Source: Mesaphorura yosii (taxonomy: Eukaryota > Arthropoda > Collembola > Poduromorpha > Tullbergiidae). From it: a stretch of DNA of 64,000 bases. This document shows positions 1 through 10,271 of this stretch, piece after piece. The position numbers and the translations under genes are program-made. The notes beneath the pieces are model-generated. The model saw only the letters and a program-made list of their open reading frames with translations. It did no database searches and was not told the DNA's origin. The stretch covers positions 1 to 64,000 of the forward strand of contig WIXG01000215.1 in assembly GCA_009869945.1 (NCBI GenBank), in the 5' to 3' direction. The stretch's first letter is position 1; each line of letters opens with the position of its first letter.

Positions 1-834
1 AATCCGCAATTTAAATATGTTTCATTATCCATCCGACCCGTATCCAATTGGATACGGGTCGGACACGGTTTATCCGAAATTATCCGATCCACGCCTCATC
101 TCTACTCTGCACTGGTAATCAGACGACCAACCGGTCCAGGTGAAAGTGCGAGTGGGAAGCCAGTCTGGCGTCAAGTGAGTTCGACCAACTCTATCGACGA
201 AATTCGTATAAACTCGTCAGCAGCGTCCAGTTCGAATGGACGCGGCATGCTGGACACGATGCAACTCCACAACCTCAACAAAGTCACACTGCCTTTACTC
301 GTTCGTTACCGTTACTCGTATTTATAATCGTTTTTTGCGTTCACGGTTAAATCAATACGTTCGCGATTACCTGAGCAGTCGTGACCTGGTCCCAACGGTC
401 CTCCCGGATTTGGACATGAAGGTCAGCAGCTGACCGGCTAGTGTAATTCTTTGTCTTTTTAATTTCATTCAAACGAGGAAGTTTCTTAGAAATAAATTTT
501 CTTATATTTTCATACTAAAGGATTTAAAAGTGTGCATCTGCTTCTTCTTGAAGTTAAGTTTGCTAGTTGGTACTACTCGTTTATTGTTTGCAACACAGCA
601 TCTTGCCGGCCAGCTCTTCCACGAAAGCCCAATTCATTGCCAAGTACAAAAAACCTGTTTCTATTTCTTGAAGCCGCACGTATGACGTCGCCAGCCAAGT
701 CGATAATAATGACGTCGTGGATTTTATGTATGACGCCACGGACCTTGTCCACATTCAAAGCCATGACAATCTGCTGGTCTCAGTCTTCCGATAACTCTGA
801 TAGAATTCTCATCAACAGTTTTTATCTTACCAAT
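1..834. other. Intergenic sequence upstream of the modular protease gene
   Basis: No gene could be supported here. The stretch opens with a perfect 32-bp palindrome at 32-63 and further ATCCGA-type words to about 95, resembling the end of a small DNA transposon. The protease frame stays open upstream to about 532, but the residues before the signal peptide at 835 look non-coding in character. This stretch may be 5' UTR or chance open frame. Confidence 0.5.
32..63. repeat. Perfect 32-bp palindrome
   Basis: The left half TCCGACCCGTATCCAA is followed without spacer by its exact reverse complement. Symmetry ends at 31/64. Nearby copies of ATCCGA and TTATCCGA suggest a terminal or subterminal part of a hAT-like or MITE element. 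That identity is inferred from word resemblance only. Confidence 0.85.
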
Positions 835-3315
835 ATGCACTGTCGTCGTAGTTTTTTGTTCTTTCTCGTTCTTTGTGCACAGGAGACGGCCTTCTTCGTC
901 GTCGTCAATGCACAATGTGGCAGAACATTGATCGCGTACGGCAAGGCCGACGAGCGTGTCCTCTCTCCATGGACAGCACTCCTGTTCCACAAAACCGTGG
1001 AAACCCACGGAGTGTACGTACCATGGATTTCTGGAGTGATTGTTGGACCTAGAACCATTCTCACACGTGGAAGGCAGTTTTGGGAAGCAGGCAAGTTTGA
1101 CAATGGAAAGCGACCGCATATGCACGGATTCAAGCCAGACAACGTACTCGTTGGAGTGGGAATCCACGACAGCAACTCTTTCTCTCTGGACGACGGTGTC
1201 ACCCAAATCTTTACGGTAGAGTACATTCGCCCTCATCCGGAATCTTATCGTGAACATTCCGAGTACGATTTCGCAATCGTGCAACTTCGTGGACGGATCA
1301 AGACTTCGTCCAAAGTGCAACCAATCTGCCTTCTCGAGAGCGTCGGCGGCGGCACTGGGCAAGCATCATCAGCCTATGATTACACTTCACCCTTCTTCAG
1401 TTCACCCAAAAAACTGAGCGGCTATCTGAAAGCGATCAATTCGAGTACTCTCTTCACAACACCTTACAAATTAAAGCCAGAGGACGTGTGTGATCCAAAT
1501 TGCCAGTCAAAGGCACCCTCGTCGAATGACTTACAGCTGCAGAATCGTGAAGAGCCATGTCCACCTTTGGGCCATGGTCTCTTTCAGAACACATTCCTCG
1601 CAGGAGCAGCACTCGCGTCGTGGCATCAGAGCAGGTGGTACTTTGCGGGCATTGTCACCAAAACATATGGTTGCGGGAATGCGAGATTCAATCACTTTAT
1701 TTCCCCTGTGATGCTCTCGATGAGCAATCTGAAGTGGATCAAATCCAACGTGGCTCAATTGGAAGGCAAATACGCGTGTATGAGTGGTGAAGGAATTGAC
1801 GTGAGCCAACTCTGTGATGGCAAGGTGAACTGTCGACGAGACGGTGGCTCAGACGAAGCATCCTCCTTCTGCGAAGCCTTCAATTGTCCTGCAAATGCAT
1901 TCAATGCAGAACTCGGCTCAGCTGCAAACAACAACGGCATCCATCAAATAAGGAACAAGCCAAATTCTCTGCTTAATTGGAGAGATCCTTTTGTTCCTGC
2001 TTCCACACCTTCTCGGCCCCGGCGTCCACCCACCACGACAACTATTCTTGCACCACTGCCAGCACATTCAACAATCAGCACGCCCAGGAGAAGCACAACT
2101 GAAGCATGGCATTACTCCGAGCCATTTACTCCAACGCGGACTCGGCGTCCCACAACAGTCGAGTCAGTAATAATCTCAAGCACTCAGCGTACTCCACCAA
2201 CGCCCACTCACCCGAGACCCAAGGCAGCAGCAGCTCCTGGCGGAGCGCGAATGTGTCTGCCATTGCGCCTCCCTCTTAAAGAAAAGGAAGGAATTCGATT
2301 TCGATGCGGTATCCCAGGGAAGCCAGCAACCACCACGGCCGTTTCTTCCTCGGGCGACTGCGCCGCCGACTCTTCACATCCTCCAGGTACCAAAATCACA
2401 CAGACGTGCATGCCTTACTATAAACCAGTGGGTCGTGCTTCCTTCTCCGAAATGACATGCGGGCCAGATGGAGTATGGCGACGTGGACGCCTCTTCGAAT
2501 GTACGGCTGAGTGTGGGCTACCCAAAGCCGCGATTACCAGTCACATTGTCAACGGAACCAAAGCAGTGGCGAGCAATTGGCCTTGGAATGCCGGCATCTT
2601 CAAATTGACTCGGAACGGATTCAAGTACCTCTGTGGAGCCACTCTCATCAGCAGCACCGCAGTTATAACAGCTGCCCATTGCGTGCAGGACGGGGAGAGG
2701 GATGGCAGCCTTCGAGTTGTACTTGCACCAATCAGCAGCGAATGGACGGTCAATTCCAACCACATACACTCGCAAATTTTGAAGGATATACAGATCCACG
2801 TACACGAGCACTACAACCCAGCCACGTTCGACGCTGATATTGCGGTGATCAAAACGAGTCGTCCTGTGCAGATCAGCAACCACGTCTACCCAGCATGCTT
2901 CCCTTTCCCAGGAAGAGAGAATGAGCAGATCGAGCGTTATCAGACGAGTCCGGGCAGTGTGGGCATCGTGGCTGGATTCGGGACAGACGAGTCGTTGATG
3001 ATCTCTAAGACGCTGAAGGAAGTTCGTCTTCCTGTCGTCTCCGTCCGAGACTGTTTCAGGGTACTGGACGTATTCCCACTGACGACGCAACTGTGCGCAG
3101 GCTACACGACGGGGGTCAGTGTGTGCAACGGAGACAGTGGAGCTGGACTTTTGTTCCAGGAGGAAGGAGCACGGAAGTTGTACTTTGTGCAGGGTATTGT
3201 GAGTCATGGTCAGTCTGGACCAGGTGGCAGACTATGCGACTACAACCGCTACTCGCTCTTCACCAAAATTGGCGCCTTCAAGGACTGGGTCGAAGCAATT
3301 GTGCATGTAGACTAA
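835..3315 (+). CDS. Modular serine protease: inactive protease domain, LDLa, sushi-like module, catalytic protease domain
   Basis: Secreted multidomain protease of 826 residues in one uninterrupted exon. The ATG at 835 is chosen because it begins a clear signal peptide (about residues 1-26, ending near VVVNA). Residues 27-310 form a chymotrypsin-fold domain that keeps the Asp region (EYDFAIV) but has TRGRQFW where the catalytic His should be and NTFLAGAAL in place of GDSGG, so it should be inactive. An LDL-receptor class A module follows (about 312-352, C-DG-C pattern), then a Pro/Thr-rich linker (about 382-465) and a Cys-rich sushi-like module (about 472-560). The C-terminal protease begins at IVNG (571) and has TAAHC, DADIAVI and CNGDSGAG, so the full triad is present. 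Position 189 is Ser, suggesting chymotrypsin- or elastase-like specificity, and the activation bond follows His. LDLa-sushi-protease order is that of arthropod modular proteases (MSP/HP14) that start immune cascades; that role is inference. A poly(A)-like ATTAAA lies near 3366. Confidence 0.85.
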   Translation: MHCRRSFLFFLVLCAQETAFFVVVNAQCGRTLIAYGKADERVLSPWTALLFHKTVETHGVYVPWISGVIVGPRTILTRGRQFWEAGKFDNGKRPHMHGFKPDNVLVGVGIHDSNSFSLDDGVTQIFTVEYIRPHPESYREHSEYDFAIVQLRGRIKTSSKVQPICLLESVGGGTGQASSAYDYTSPFFSSPKKLSGYLKAINSSTLFTTPYKLKPEDVCDPNCQSKAPSSNDLQLQNREEPCPPLGHGLFQNTFLAGAALASWHQSRWYFAGIVTKTYGCGNARFNHFISPVMLSMSNLKWIKSNVAQLEGKYACMSGEGIDVSQLCDGKVNCRRDGGSDEASSFCEAFNCPANAFNAELGSAANNNGIHQIRNKPNSLLNWRDPFVPASTPSRPRRPPTTTTILAPLPAHSTISTPRRSTTEAWHYSEPFTPTRTRRPTTVESVIISSTQRTPPTPTHPRPKAAAAPGGARMCLPLRLPLKEKEGIRFRCGIPGKPATTTAVSSSGDCAADSSHPPGTKITQTCMPYYKPVGRASFSEMTCGPDGVWRRGRLFECTAECGLPKAAITSHIVNGTKAVASNWPWNAGIFKLTRNGFKYLCGATLISSTAVITAAHCVQDGERDGSLRVVLAPISSEWTVNSNHIHSQILKDIQIHVHEHYNPATFDADIAVIKTSRPVQISNHVYPACFPFPGRENEQIERYQTSPGSVGIVAGFGTDESLMISKTLKEVRLPVVSVRDCFRVLDVFPLTTQLCAGYTTGVSVCNGDSGAGLLFQEEGARKLYFVQGIVSHGQSGPGGRLCDYNRYSLFTKIGAFKDWVEAIVHVD

Positions 3316-4037
3316 ACTAAAATTGCACTACTGCTGTTTGAGATCATTTTGTACAACTATTTTGAATTAAAAAAATGCGTTTTATTTTAGTCGAATTTTA
3401 TTGTCATTGTTGGTACGTGCGAGTTAAGTTTAAGTTTAGGTAGAAGAAGTGTGCAGAATACTGAGAATGAGAGCCAGAAGAGGATAAACATCACTCGCGT
3501 ACAATTGGTTCCGACTCCAACTTTAACTGGATTTGACATACTTAATATATACACATTGTGACACAATGGGTCAATGTTAATTTACAAAATTCATAATTTG
3601 ATTTCGTATTAAGGCGATCGGCCTCAAGTTTGTGCTTGTGTCTTCGGCATTATGTATTTGCGGCTCTCGTGGTGTCGAGTAATGTTCTAGTAATGTGAGT
3701 AAGGCGCCAGCATATTTTATGATGACCTATGCTCAGGATTAAAAGGTCAAAGTTGAGATCGACCAAGCCTTCTCAGAGCAGATAAACTGAACTGTATGTT
3801 GATGTTGTAAAGTTATAAACAAGTCCAACGTCTTTCTCATTTCCCGCTAAACTTATTATCTTTCTCAGTTGCCGAGACGGCTCAATTCTCGGAATGCCTT
3901 ATTTCTCCAGAAATTGAAAGGAATTCAAAGGTCAGTTAAGATTTCTGCCTTTCTACCGTCCTACCGCCGCGCAATAAACGTTTCAGCTTTCGAGTCCGTC
4001 AGTAGTCAGTTCAGGGCTGACAGCGAAGACCTGCAAA
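3316..4037. other. Intergenic, AT-rich
   Basis: No coding feature is supported. The last 40 bases before the next start contain TCAGT-type initiator words (about 3999-4012), compatible with a short 5' UTR for the secreted gene downstream. Confidence 0.5.
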
Positions 4038-4574
4038 ATGAAGCTCGCCATTTGCTTCGTCGTCGTTCTCCTTTGCCTTGCAACCTACAGTCCATTTGCC
4101 TCAGGGAACAACTTCTTCTCTATTCGTCCGAGGGACGCGACTGGCCACCGAACTGGGTTGGGAACCATCGCGAGGTCAGCAATCCCCGACATCAAATTCC
4201 GGAACAACATCGGGGCACTGAGTCTACGTACGTTTGGAAATTCCCTGATTGAGAATCCACGGAACACGTACAGAGCAGTCAACGCATTTCGCACAAACTA
4301 CCAGGATATGAGGACTCAAAATGTCAGAGGAGGCAACCTGGCGGCCCACGAGCGAGCAAACTACCAAGCGACACGGATTACTGGCAACCAGAACTTGGCG
4401 TCCGCAATTTCTGCGGCACGTGAGCAGTCTAAGAATTTTCGCACGCCACATTCGACTGGCGGCGCGGCTAGGAAGGGGTACGGCGACATGAGAACCCCGA
4501 AGGAAGTCCGTGACACGATGAACGCCAACAGGGCGGGCAGGGATCGAGCCATGAATGAGATGCGTCGTGGCTGA
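4038..4574 (+). CDS. Small secreted protein of unknown family
   Basis: A single-exon frame of 178 residues. It starts with a textbook signal peptide (MKLAICFVVVLLCLATYSPF, cleavage near residue 22-23) after a good start context (CAAAATGA). The mature part has no cysteine and is rich in Asn, Arg, Ala and Gly. It shows loosely repeated units around ANYQATR/TNYQDMR/TYRAVNAF and a basic, probably helical C-terminus (NRAGRDRAMNEMRRG). I do not recognise the family. A secreted, cationic, Cys-free product could be an antimicrobial or matrix protein, but nothing in the sequence decides this. It lies 0.7 kb downstream of the modular protease on the same strand. Confidence 0.7.
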   Translation: MKLAICFVVVLLCLATYSPFASGNNFFSIRPRDATGHRTGLGTIARSAIPDIKFRNNIGALSLRTFGNSLIENPRNTYRAVNAFRTNYQDMRTQNVRGGNLAAHERANYQATRITGNQNLASAISAAREQSKNFRTPHSTGGAARKGYGDMRTPKEVRDTMNANRAGRDRAMNEMRRG

Positions 4575-5408
4575 GACATTTTTGGTGCAACTGAATTTGA
4601 GAATCGTAGTAAAAGACATTGCAATGACGTGGAAACATAAAAGGTGCAACAATTTTTAATTGAGGCCCCATGGTTGCTCCCTCTGTGTCGGAGGGAAGAG
4701 GGGCACGACCGTTGACAATTATGGCTAACAGTTAGAGGCAAGAGCTGTTAGTCCATTTGAATTTTTACAGCATCTGACTTCGAACAGCATTCAACCCAGT
4801 GTTGTCATTTAAAATATGTCAGTAAAAGGCATTAGAGGCATTACCTTGTCGAAACTCTGCGCTTACTATGGTGTGTGTCTTCAATTTGTGTGCGCAGTCC
4901 CCAGATTGATGTTCCAGACGGGCACGCCTGGAGGGGTTGCCAGTCGCCTGGTTCGTTTTCTATTGAGGAGCTCAGCACCTCAGAATTACCACAACGAAGC
5001 TTGAGGTTCATCGCTCCATAGCCATTCGACGGTCCTTGGCTTTTCTGAAGTTTAAGTTCGAACCCGGTAGCGAACCCAGTTGTAAAAAACTTCGGTAATG
5101 TCCAGTGCGCTGGGTCTGCGGTGAACGCGCCCATTATTTTGTAGGCTACCTTAGCGGTTACGATGCAACTAGACGTGTCAGTTCCGGCACAACTATTGGC
5201 ACGATAAAATCAAATTCCAGCAAGGCCATTGTCGTCACGGACTTCTCCAGTGTTAACGAACCCAAGAGTGAAGGTATTGGCGAAGAAGCCCGCCGCTCCA
5301 CTCAGCGTTCCCTGGTCGGGCTGGTAGAGTAACTGTACCCCGAGAACGTACTCATTAGCATCCCATCACCCACCGTCGCTCCAAAGCCCCGCAAGTTCCT
5401 GGTCTCCT
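4575..5408. other. Possible decayed gene fragments
   Basis: Short open stretches occur on both strands, such as plus 4816-5004 and 5105-5332. No start, splice pattern or motif joins them convincingly. One plus-strand reading across 4900-5130 looks protein-like but is broken by stops, which would fit an old pseudogene. I do not call a gene here. Confidence 0.3.
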
Positions 5409-5918
5409 ATGGTACTCAAGGTAGTGGATTCTCCAGGACTCTCCTTCCGTCGCTTCCAGAACAAGGTTTTTCCATCAGGTCACACTTTTCAGACCCGCCG
5501 TCTTAGTGCAACTGGGATGATATTGCGAACCGGAGCAAGTACTTTCACACTTGTCCTTCTAAGCTATGACAGATCGAATGAGCAGTATTCCCACTTTTTT
5601 CATGATCAGTGTAGCACCAGGTGTATGATCAGCCATGATCCTCTTGGTTTTATGAACCAAAGGTACCACATAACAAATAATATCACGAATTTGATTGGAA
5701 ACTATGGATCCGTAATCAAGTCTGGAAACACGTCATGGACATTGTTCACTGAATCAAACTACAATCGCTTTAGTATGTGTATGAGACAAACGGCCATTGA
5801 GATTTTGGATTCGATTCCAACTCAACCTGTCAAGGTTAAGTGTAGTGGTTCAAGCTCAGACAGCAATAGATTCACAAGTCGAGGTAATAATCCTTTTAAT
5901 AGAATACTGAGCTTGTAA
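5409..5918 (+). CDS. Hypothetical protein, weakly supported
   Basis: A 169-codon open frame beginning at an ATG. It has no signal peptide and no motif I can name with confidence. The segment around residues 95-140 (SGNTSWTLFTESNYNRFSMC and what follows) is faintly reminiscent of a beta/gamma-crystallin repeat, with an aromatic residue before a short hairpin. That is a resemblance by eye only. The frame could be the last exon of a gene whose earlier exons lie in the fragmentary region upstream, or a degraded copy of such a gene. Confidence 0.35.
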   Translation: MVLKVVDSPGLSFRRFQNKVFPSGHTFQTRRLSATGMILRTGASTFTLVLLSYDRSNEQYSHFFHDQCSTRCMISHDPLGFMNQRYHITNNITNLIGNYGSVIKSGNTSWTLFTESNYNRFSMCMRQTAIEILDSIPTQPVKVKCSGSSSDSNRFTSRGNNPFNRILSL

Positions 5919-6281
5919 CTATTTGAAGAATTTTACATAAAAGCCAAACACTAGTGCGCCAGCCGCCATCTTTCATTTGCATAATTTCTGCAATACATCT
6001 CTTATTCAACTGATGATTTTCCAATTTTCCCATTCTACTGCACCAGGGAAATGCAAAATCACACTTCATAGCACGAATTGCTGAATTTTCTCATAAATTG
6101 TAACAATGACACCGATTTTTCCAGAGAAAATTCCTCAGACATCTGGCGCTCCAGGATCGTCCAATATGTATAAATACTCCGGCGAGACCCGAAAATATTC
6201 CAGTTGCAAATCAAGCAGCGAATCCGACAAATTGATCAAAGAAGTGGAATTTTTTAAAGCGAAAACGAAGAGGAAGGAACC
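5919..6281. other. Promoter-containing intergenic region of the trypsin-like gene
   Basis: No coding signal. A TATA box at 6169-6176 lies about 110 bp before the trypsin start, with candidate initiator sequence about 30 bp further on. Confidence 0.5.
6169..6176 (+). promoter_or_regulatory. TATA box of the trypsin-like gene
   Basis: TATAAATA lies 113 bp upstream of the ATG at 6282. A TCCAGTT initiator-like word sits near 6198-6204, about 30 bp downstream of the box, at the spacing expected for RNA polymerase II. Confidence 0.55.
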
Positions 6282-7205
6282 ATGAACTGCAGAAAGTTAA
6301 TACACATTTTGACTTTGGCGGTGACATCCGCGATGGGGCTTGGTGGTCTCACAATGGAAGCAAGACCGTACCTTAACCAAACATCATCAGCGTCATTGTC
6401 AGCATCAACATCTGGTAAAATTATTGGAGGCTCTGTCGCACCAATCAGATCGCGCCCACACCAGGCGGCACTGTTCTCAAATGGCCAATTCTTTTGTGGT
6501 GGGTCAGTTATTGGAAGGACAGTCATTCTGACTGCTGCTCATTGTGTTGTATGTCAAACAAAATCGTTATGGGTGCTAGACCACCCGCCTAATCTTACTC
6601 CCTTATCTTATCTTTCACAGAGCCCTGTACCACCAAATCTCATCATCAAGGCAGGATCGAATTCTCTCTCCGCTACCACATAGTTCACACAGACACGCCC
6701 AGTATCCTCTGTTCTTGTCCATCCACAATACATTCCATCAGGTGACAATGACATTGCCCTACTGTTCTTGTCAGAACCCATCTTTTTCAGCGGAATGCTC
6801 ACCCAGGCTCCATTACCTGGTTTGGGTGAAGTACCACCTCCTCCTGGAACCATCCTGACAGCCATTGGATGGGGAAAGACCTCATTGGATGGCCAAGTTT
6901 CTGATATGCTGCGCCAAATGAGTGCACCTGTCATCTCAACCCCTGACTGCTCCACCATGTACACTTCAGCGTATCCCACCATCGGTAATCGTGTCACAGA
7001 ACGAATGATTTGTCTGGACACACGTGGTGGGATGGACACCTGTGCAGGTGACTCTGGGGGCGAATTAGTGAGTGCGACTGGTGCACTGGTTGGACTTACG
7101 TCATTTGGATTCGGCTGTAGGTTATCAGGCTCTGGAGGTTACCCTGGAGTGTATACTTCGGTGTACGCACATCGTGATTGGATTCGTGCTAATGCTGGGA
7201 TTTAA
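6282..7205 (+). pseudogene. Trypsin-like serine protease with one in-frame stop codon
   Basis: Two exons, 6282-6548 and 6621-7205, are separated by a 72-bp intron (GTATGT...TTCACAG, phase 0). The protein has a hydrophobic N-terminal leader and a short Ser/Thr-rich propeptide. The activated domain starts at IIGG (about residue 47). TAAHC carries the catalytic His, SGDNDIALLFL the Asp and CAGDSGG the Ser. Asp at position 189 (GMDTCAGD) predicts cleavage after Arg/Lys. All these parts are intact and in one frame, except that codon 6681-6683 is TAG, twenty codons into exon 2 between the His and Asp motifs. Downstream sequence remains open in the same frame for 174 codons. This looks like a very recent pseudogene, a null allele, a base-call error or a readthrough site. 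AATAAA follows at about 7211. Confidence 0.8.
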
Positions 7206-7949
7206 GTTTTAATAAAAAAAACAAGTTTTACTTTCTTCTTGAGATTTTCTCTCAAGTCTCAAACGATGGCTCCATCTAATGCCTACCCAAACCCTTCCAG
7301 CACCTCCTCCAACCCACCACCCTCCATCTGTATCATCAGAGCCAGTTTCGTCATCTTCGAAGCAAATCATGACGACGGTGGGGCATGGCTCACGAATATT
7401 AACTCTAGCAGGAGAAGCTCCTGCACCCCCACGTCCCAGACCAGGGATGGAAAAAATCATGATTTTTTCGAAAAAAAAACAAAAAAATCGGATTTGATTA
7501 TATATATCATGATTTTTTTTATTCCTTTTTTGTGAAACTTTCCACTCAAATCAAGAAAAATTGATTTAACTGTCATAAAGTAGTGTTGTACAGGGACTGG
7601 TTGCTATAAAGCATGAAAACCAATGAAAAGTCCAACAAATTTACTTGAAATCGTCAAAATTCCGGCTCACGTTCTTAGTGCAAAAAGTATCCGCACAAAT
7701 AAATCAAGGGCATCGAGTCAGAGTGATACTACATTGTGTTCAGGAATTGCCGAAATTTGTACTTTTGCCCTTTTCGAAATGAAAATTCGTTGGTAGAATG
7801 GTTCGGGGGGTCGTCCCCCGATATTTTAAGACTTGGTGCATGCGGGGATGGGTTCCGGGGATCTCTCTCCCCCCCCCCCCCCCGATACATTAAAAAAATA
7901 TAGGCGACATGGTTCAACGTAGACAACATGAATATATAGAAACCCAACC
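7206..7949. other. Low-complexity and mobile-element debris
   Basis: After the trypsin poly(A) signal the sequence holds A/T homopolymer runs and ATGATTTTTT words (about 7450-7520). G-rich and C-rich blocks follow near 7803-7885, including 15 consecutive C at 7869-7883. The GGGGG-TCG-TCCCCCGAT motif near 7805-7822 recurs as GGGGGGTTTCCCCCGAT near 9117-9133, suggesting members of one repeat family. No gene is supported. Confidence 0.5.
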
Positions 7950-7985
7950 TTGTCTGTCTCTGTTGCCATGGAGATTGTTCAATCG

Positions 7986-8240
7986 TTTACTCACTCTAAA
8001 AATCAATACAATTTACTGCAATTAGGGTGTTCAAAAGGCACATTCGCAGAGGCACACACTGAGCTCATTTTGGCCGAGAGTGTGAATACCCACAAACTTC
8101 AAGGTACTAAATTGGATACAATCGTTGTCGATTTGGCAAATAGCGTATTCCAAAAAGGGCTGTTGTACGTGGCCATGAGCAGATGCCGAATCTTGAGCGG
8201 GTCGCAATCTCTCATCTCAATGAGGCCAAGGTTCTCATAA
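7986..8240 (+). mobile_element. C-terminal scrap of a PIF1-like/Helitron helicase
   Basis: The frame ending at 8240 contains NTHKLQGTKLDTIVVDL followed by FQKGLLYVAMSRCRILSG. These match the last two helicase motifs of superfamily 1B PIF1 enzymes (T-x-H-K-x-Q-G and YVALSR). Only about 60 recognisable residues remain and there is no upstream helicase core, so this is a fragment. In animals such free-standing PIF1 ends usually come from Helitron rolling-circle transposons, and the adjoining inverted repeat supports a mobile origin. A cellular PIF1 gene is unlikely because nothing precedes the fragment. Confidence 0.65.
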
Positions 8241-8333
8241 CACCACATTACACACCTTGCGATGAGGGCGGCATTCAGGAAATGGAGCGTTTGCGCGAAG
8301 GGGCTGTAACAGCCACTCAAAACGTGTAAATAA

Positions 8334-8435
8334 AAAACATTCCGTGGGAAAACTGTTCCTTTATTGAGGTGCCCTCAAAAGTAAGAAATTCACCCACACC
8401 CCCTCCCTCTCACCATCCGACTCCCATTGGAATTT
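8334..8435 (+). repeat. Left arm of a dispersed inverted repeat
   Basis: About 100 bp here match the reverse complement of 9156-9260 with only scattered mismatches and a short indel. Both arms share the cores GGGAAAACTGTTCCTTT and CATCCGACTCCCATTGGAAT. The arm starts about 95 bp after the helicase scrap, so it is probably the downstream part of the same element family. Confidence 0.8.
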
Positions 8436-9155
8436 GGAGCCGCTCAGCTCGTACATTTGCCTGCTTTGCTTATTGCTTTGCTTACGCTTACTCCGTTACT
8501 AAAATTCCCCACATTGGCCTGAATGGAATTGTTAGTTTAATTAAATAGTGTTAGATTACATCCTTGAATCATGATCTTATCTTCATATCTGAATTATCAT
8601 CTCGCATGGAATTTAGTTTTACCATGTATCCTTGAAATACCATGCTACCATTAAATTACCATTACCATTCATTAAGTTTGAGTATAAATGCTTAAATGTA
8701 CATAATGCATGGGGGCAGGACAGATCTCCACGGCCTGACAAGAAAAGATACCACACTGTACCACCTCCGACGTGGGGGAGATGAGGGGTGCAAAAAAAGC
8801 TTGCGTCAGGTGTAAGGGGCAACACCCTGTTCAGGAATGTACCAGAAAGAGGAGGATGAAGAAGAAGCATTAATTCATAGGAGCCATGGAGATATTGGAA
8901 TAAAATAATATCTGTACTTGAATATTTTGATTCCAGAATTGTATGATTTTTACGTTCTTACAAGACATTAACAGATTGCTTTGTATCCAGTCGCACTAAT
9001 AGATTGTGATTCGCCTTGAGACACCGCCAGCAATGTCCCCCATTCAGAGTTCACTTGCATGTTTCACACAATTTAAGCTGACCGTCTGACAAAAAAAGTT
9101 TAAGCACAGGGGGTTTGGGGGGTTTCCCCCGATTTAAATAATATACTGCGGCGAA
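8436..9155. other. Intervening sequence between repeat arms
   Basis: AT-rich sequence with no convincing coding frame on either strand. It may be element interior or host DNA between two independent insertions. Confidence 0.4.
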
Positions 9156-9260
9156 AAATTCCAATGGGAGTCGGATGGTCAGAGGGAGGGGTGTGGGGGA
9201 ATTTATTTCTTACTTTTGAGGGCGCCTCACCAAAGGAACAGTTTTCCCAAGGGATGTTTT
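9156..9260 (-). repeat. Right arm of the dispersed inverted repeat
   Basis: Reverse-complement partner of 8334-8435, with the same core words and a similar G/C-block motif next to it (9106-9130). Similarity stops abruptly at the core-distal end. Confidence 0.8.
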
Positions 9261-10271
9261 TGAGGACATAAACTTTGAGCCATGTTATTAGCATGAGGGG
9301 GACCAGAAAATTTTCCAAGTCCGGACAAGACCAAACTTTTTCAAAGTCCGGACCAGAAATCAAAATGTCTAATTTTTCATGAAACGCACAGAAAACTTTT
9401 CGAGGCACTTTGAGACACAGTTAAGCCTCCTACCTACCCCTACCTGATGGAATTCGAGTTTCGTCCTGCTCTGGACTCCTCAGGCAGGCGGCTGCAGCCT
9501 GCGACTCGAAAATCGGTTTCTACGGTTGGCCTCCGGATTTCCCCGGTTTCCTTCCGGGTTTCTGAGGTTTTCCTCGAATCTACCCAGGCCCGCACAAAGA
9601 GCAATTGCCACTGCAGTGACTGCCACCCATAAGTTAGGGAGGAGGAAGGACACGTTCCTGAGTCCAGTCGCTCCGCGGTACACGCGCAAATGCGCCTGCG
9701 TCTCCGCTTGTTTTGTTGTAAAGGAGCGTACAGAATGCCTGTGTAACGTTTGCAGTTCAACCCGGATGAACTTCAGCACAACACATTGATTGATGGCAAT
9801 TTCAAAATGTTGTACGCAAAATATTCGTATGGAGAATGATGACTTGAGTGTGGTGTGGGCTCAGTGAGTGGGCTTCTATGTATGTAAACTTTTCATGAGA
9901 ATCCTCAAGCAGTGCGTTACGCCGTTCCAATTCCTTTGTAACTCAGAAAAGATAAGCCTTCATGTCGCCAGTTAGCAGTTCCCTGCTGATAACACCAAAC
10001 TTGTTTACACTGCAACATTTGCACAGCACCGCAATAAATCCCCGAGTTCCTGTTTTGTAACTGAGCTCCATGAATGAGATAGCACGAAGCACGATAACCG
10101 ACAGCAACAGGAGTGGAATTCCGAAATTACAGCGGCTCTCTCGCATAAATCTTCAGGTAATTCAGATTTAATGAGCTTAAATTTGAGACTTCTTAAATTC
10201 ATTAACACTTCACATAAAATCTGGCTTTAATTATTCAAGATCTTGTAGCTGACGAAGACAAATTACACAAA
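9261..10271. other. Intergenic; nothing firmly recognised
   Basis: Overlapping short open frames on both strands at 9440-9790 mark a more GC-rich patch. No frame shows a motif, signal peptide or splice pattern. The patch may be part of an old mobile element. The remaining 9.8-10.27 kb is AT-rich leader sequence before the RING gene. Confidence 0.4.
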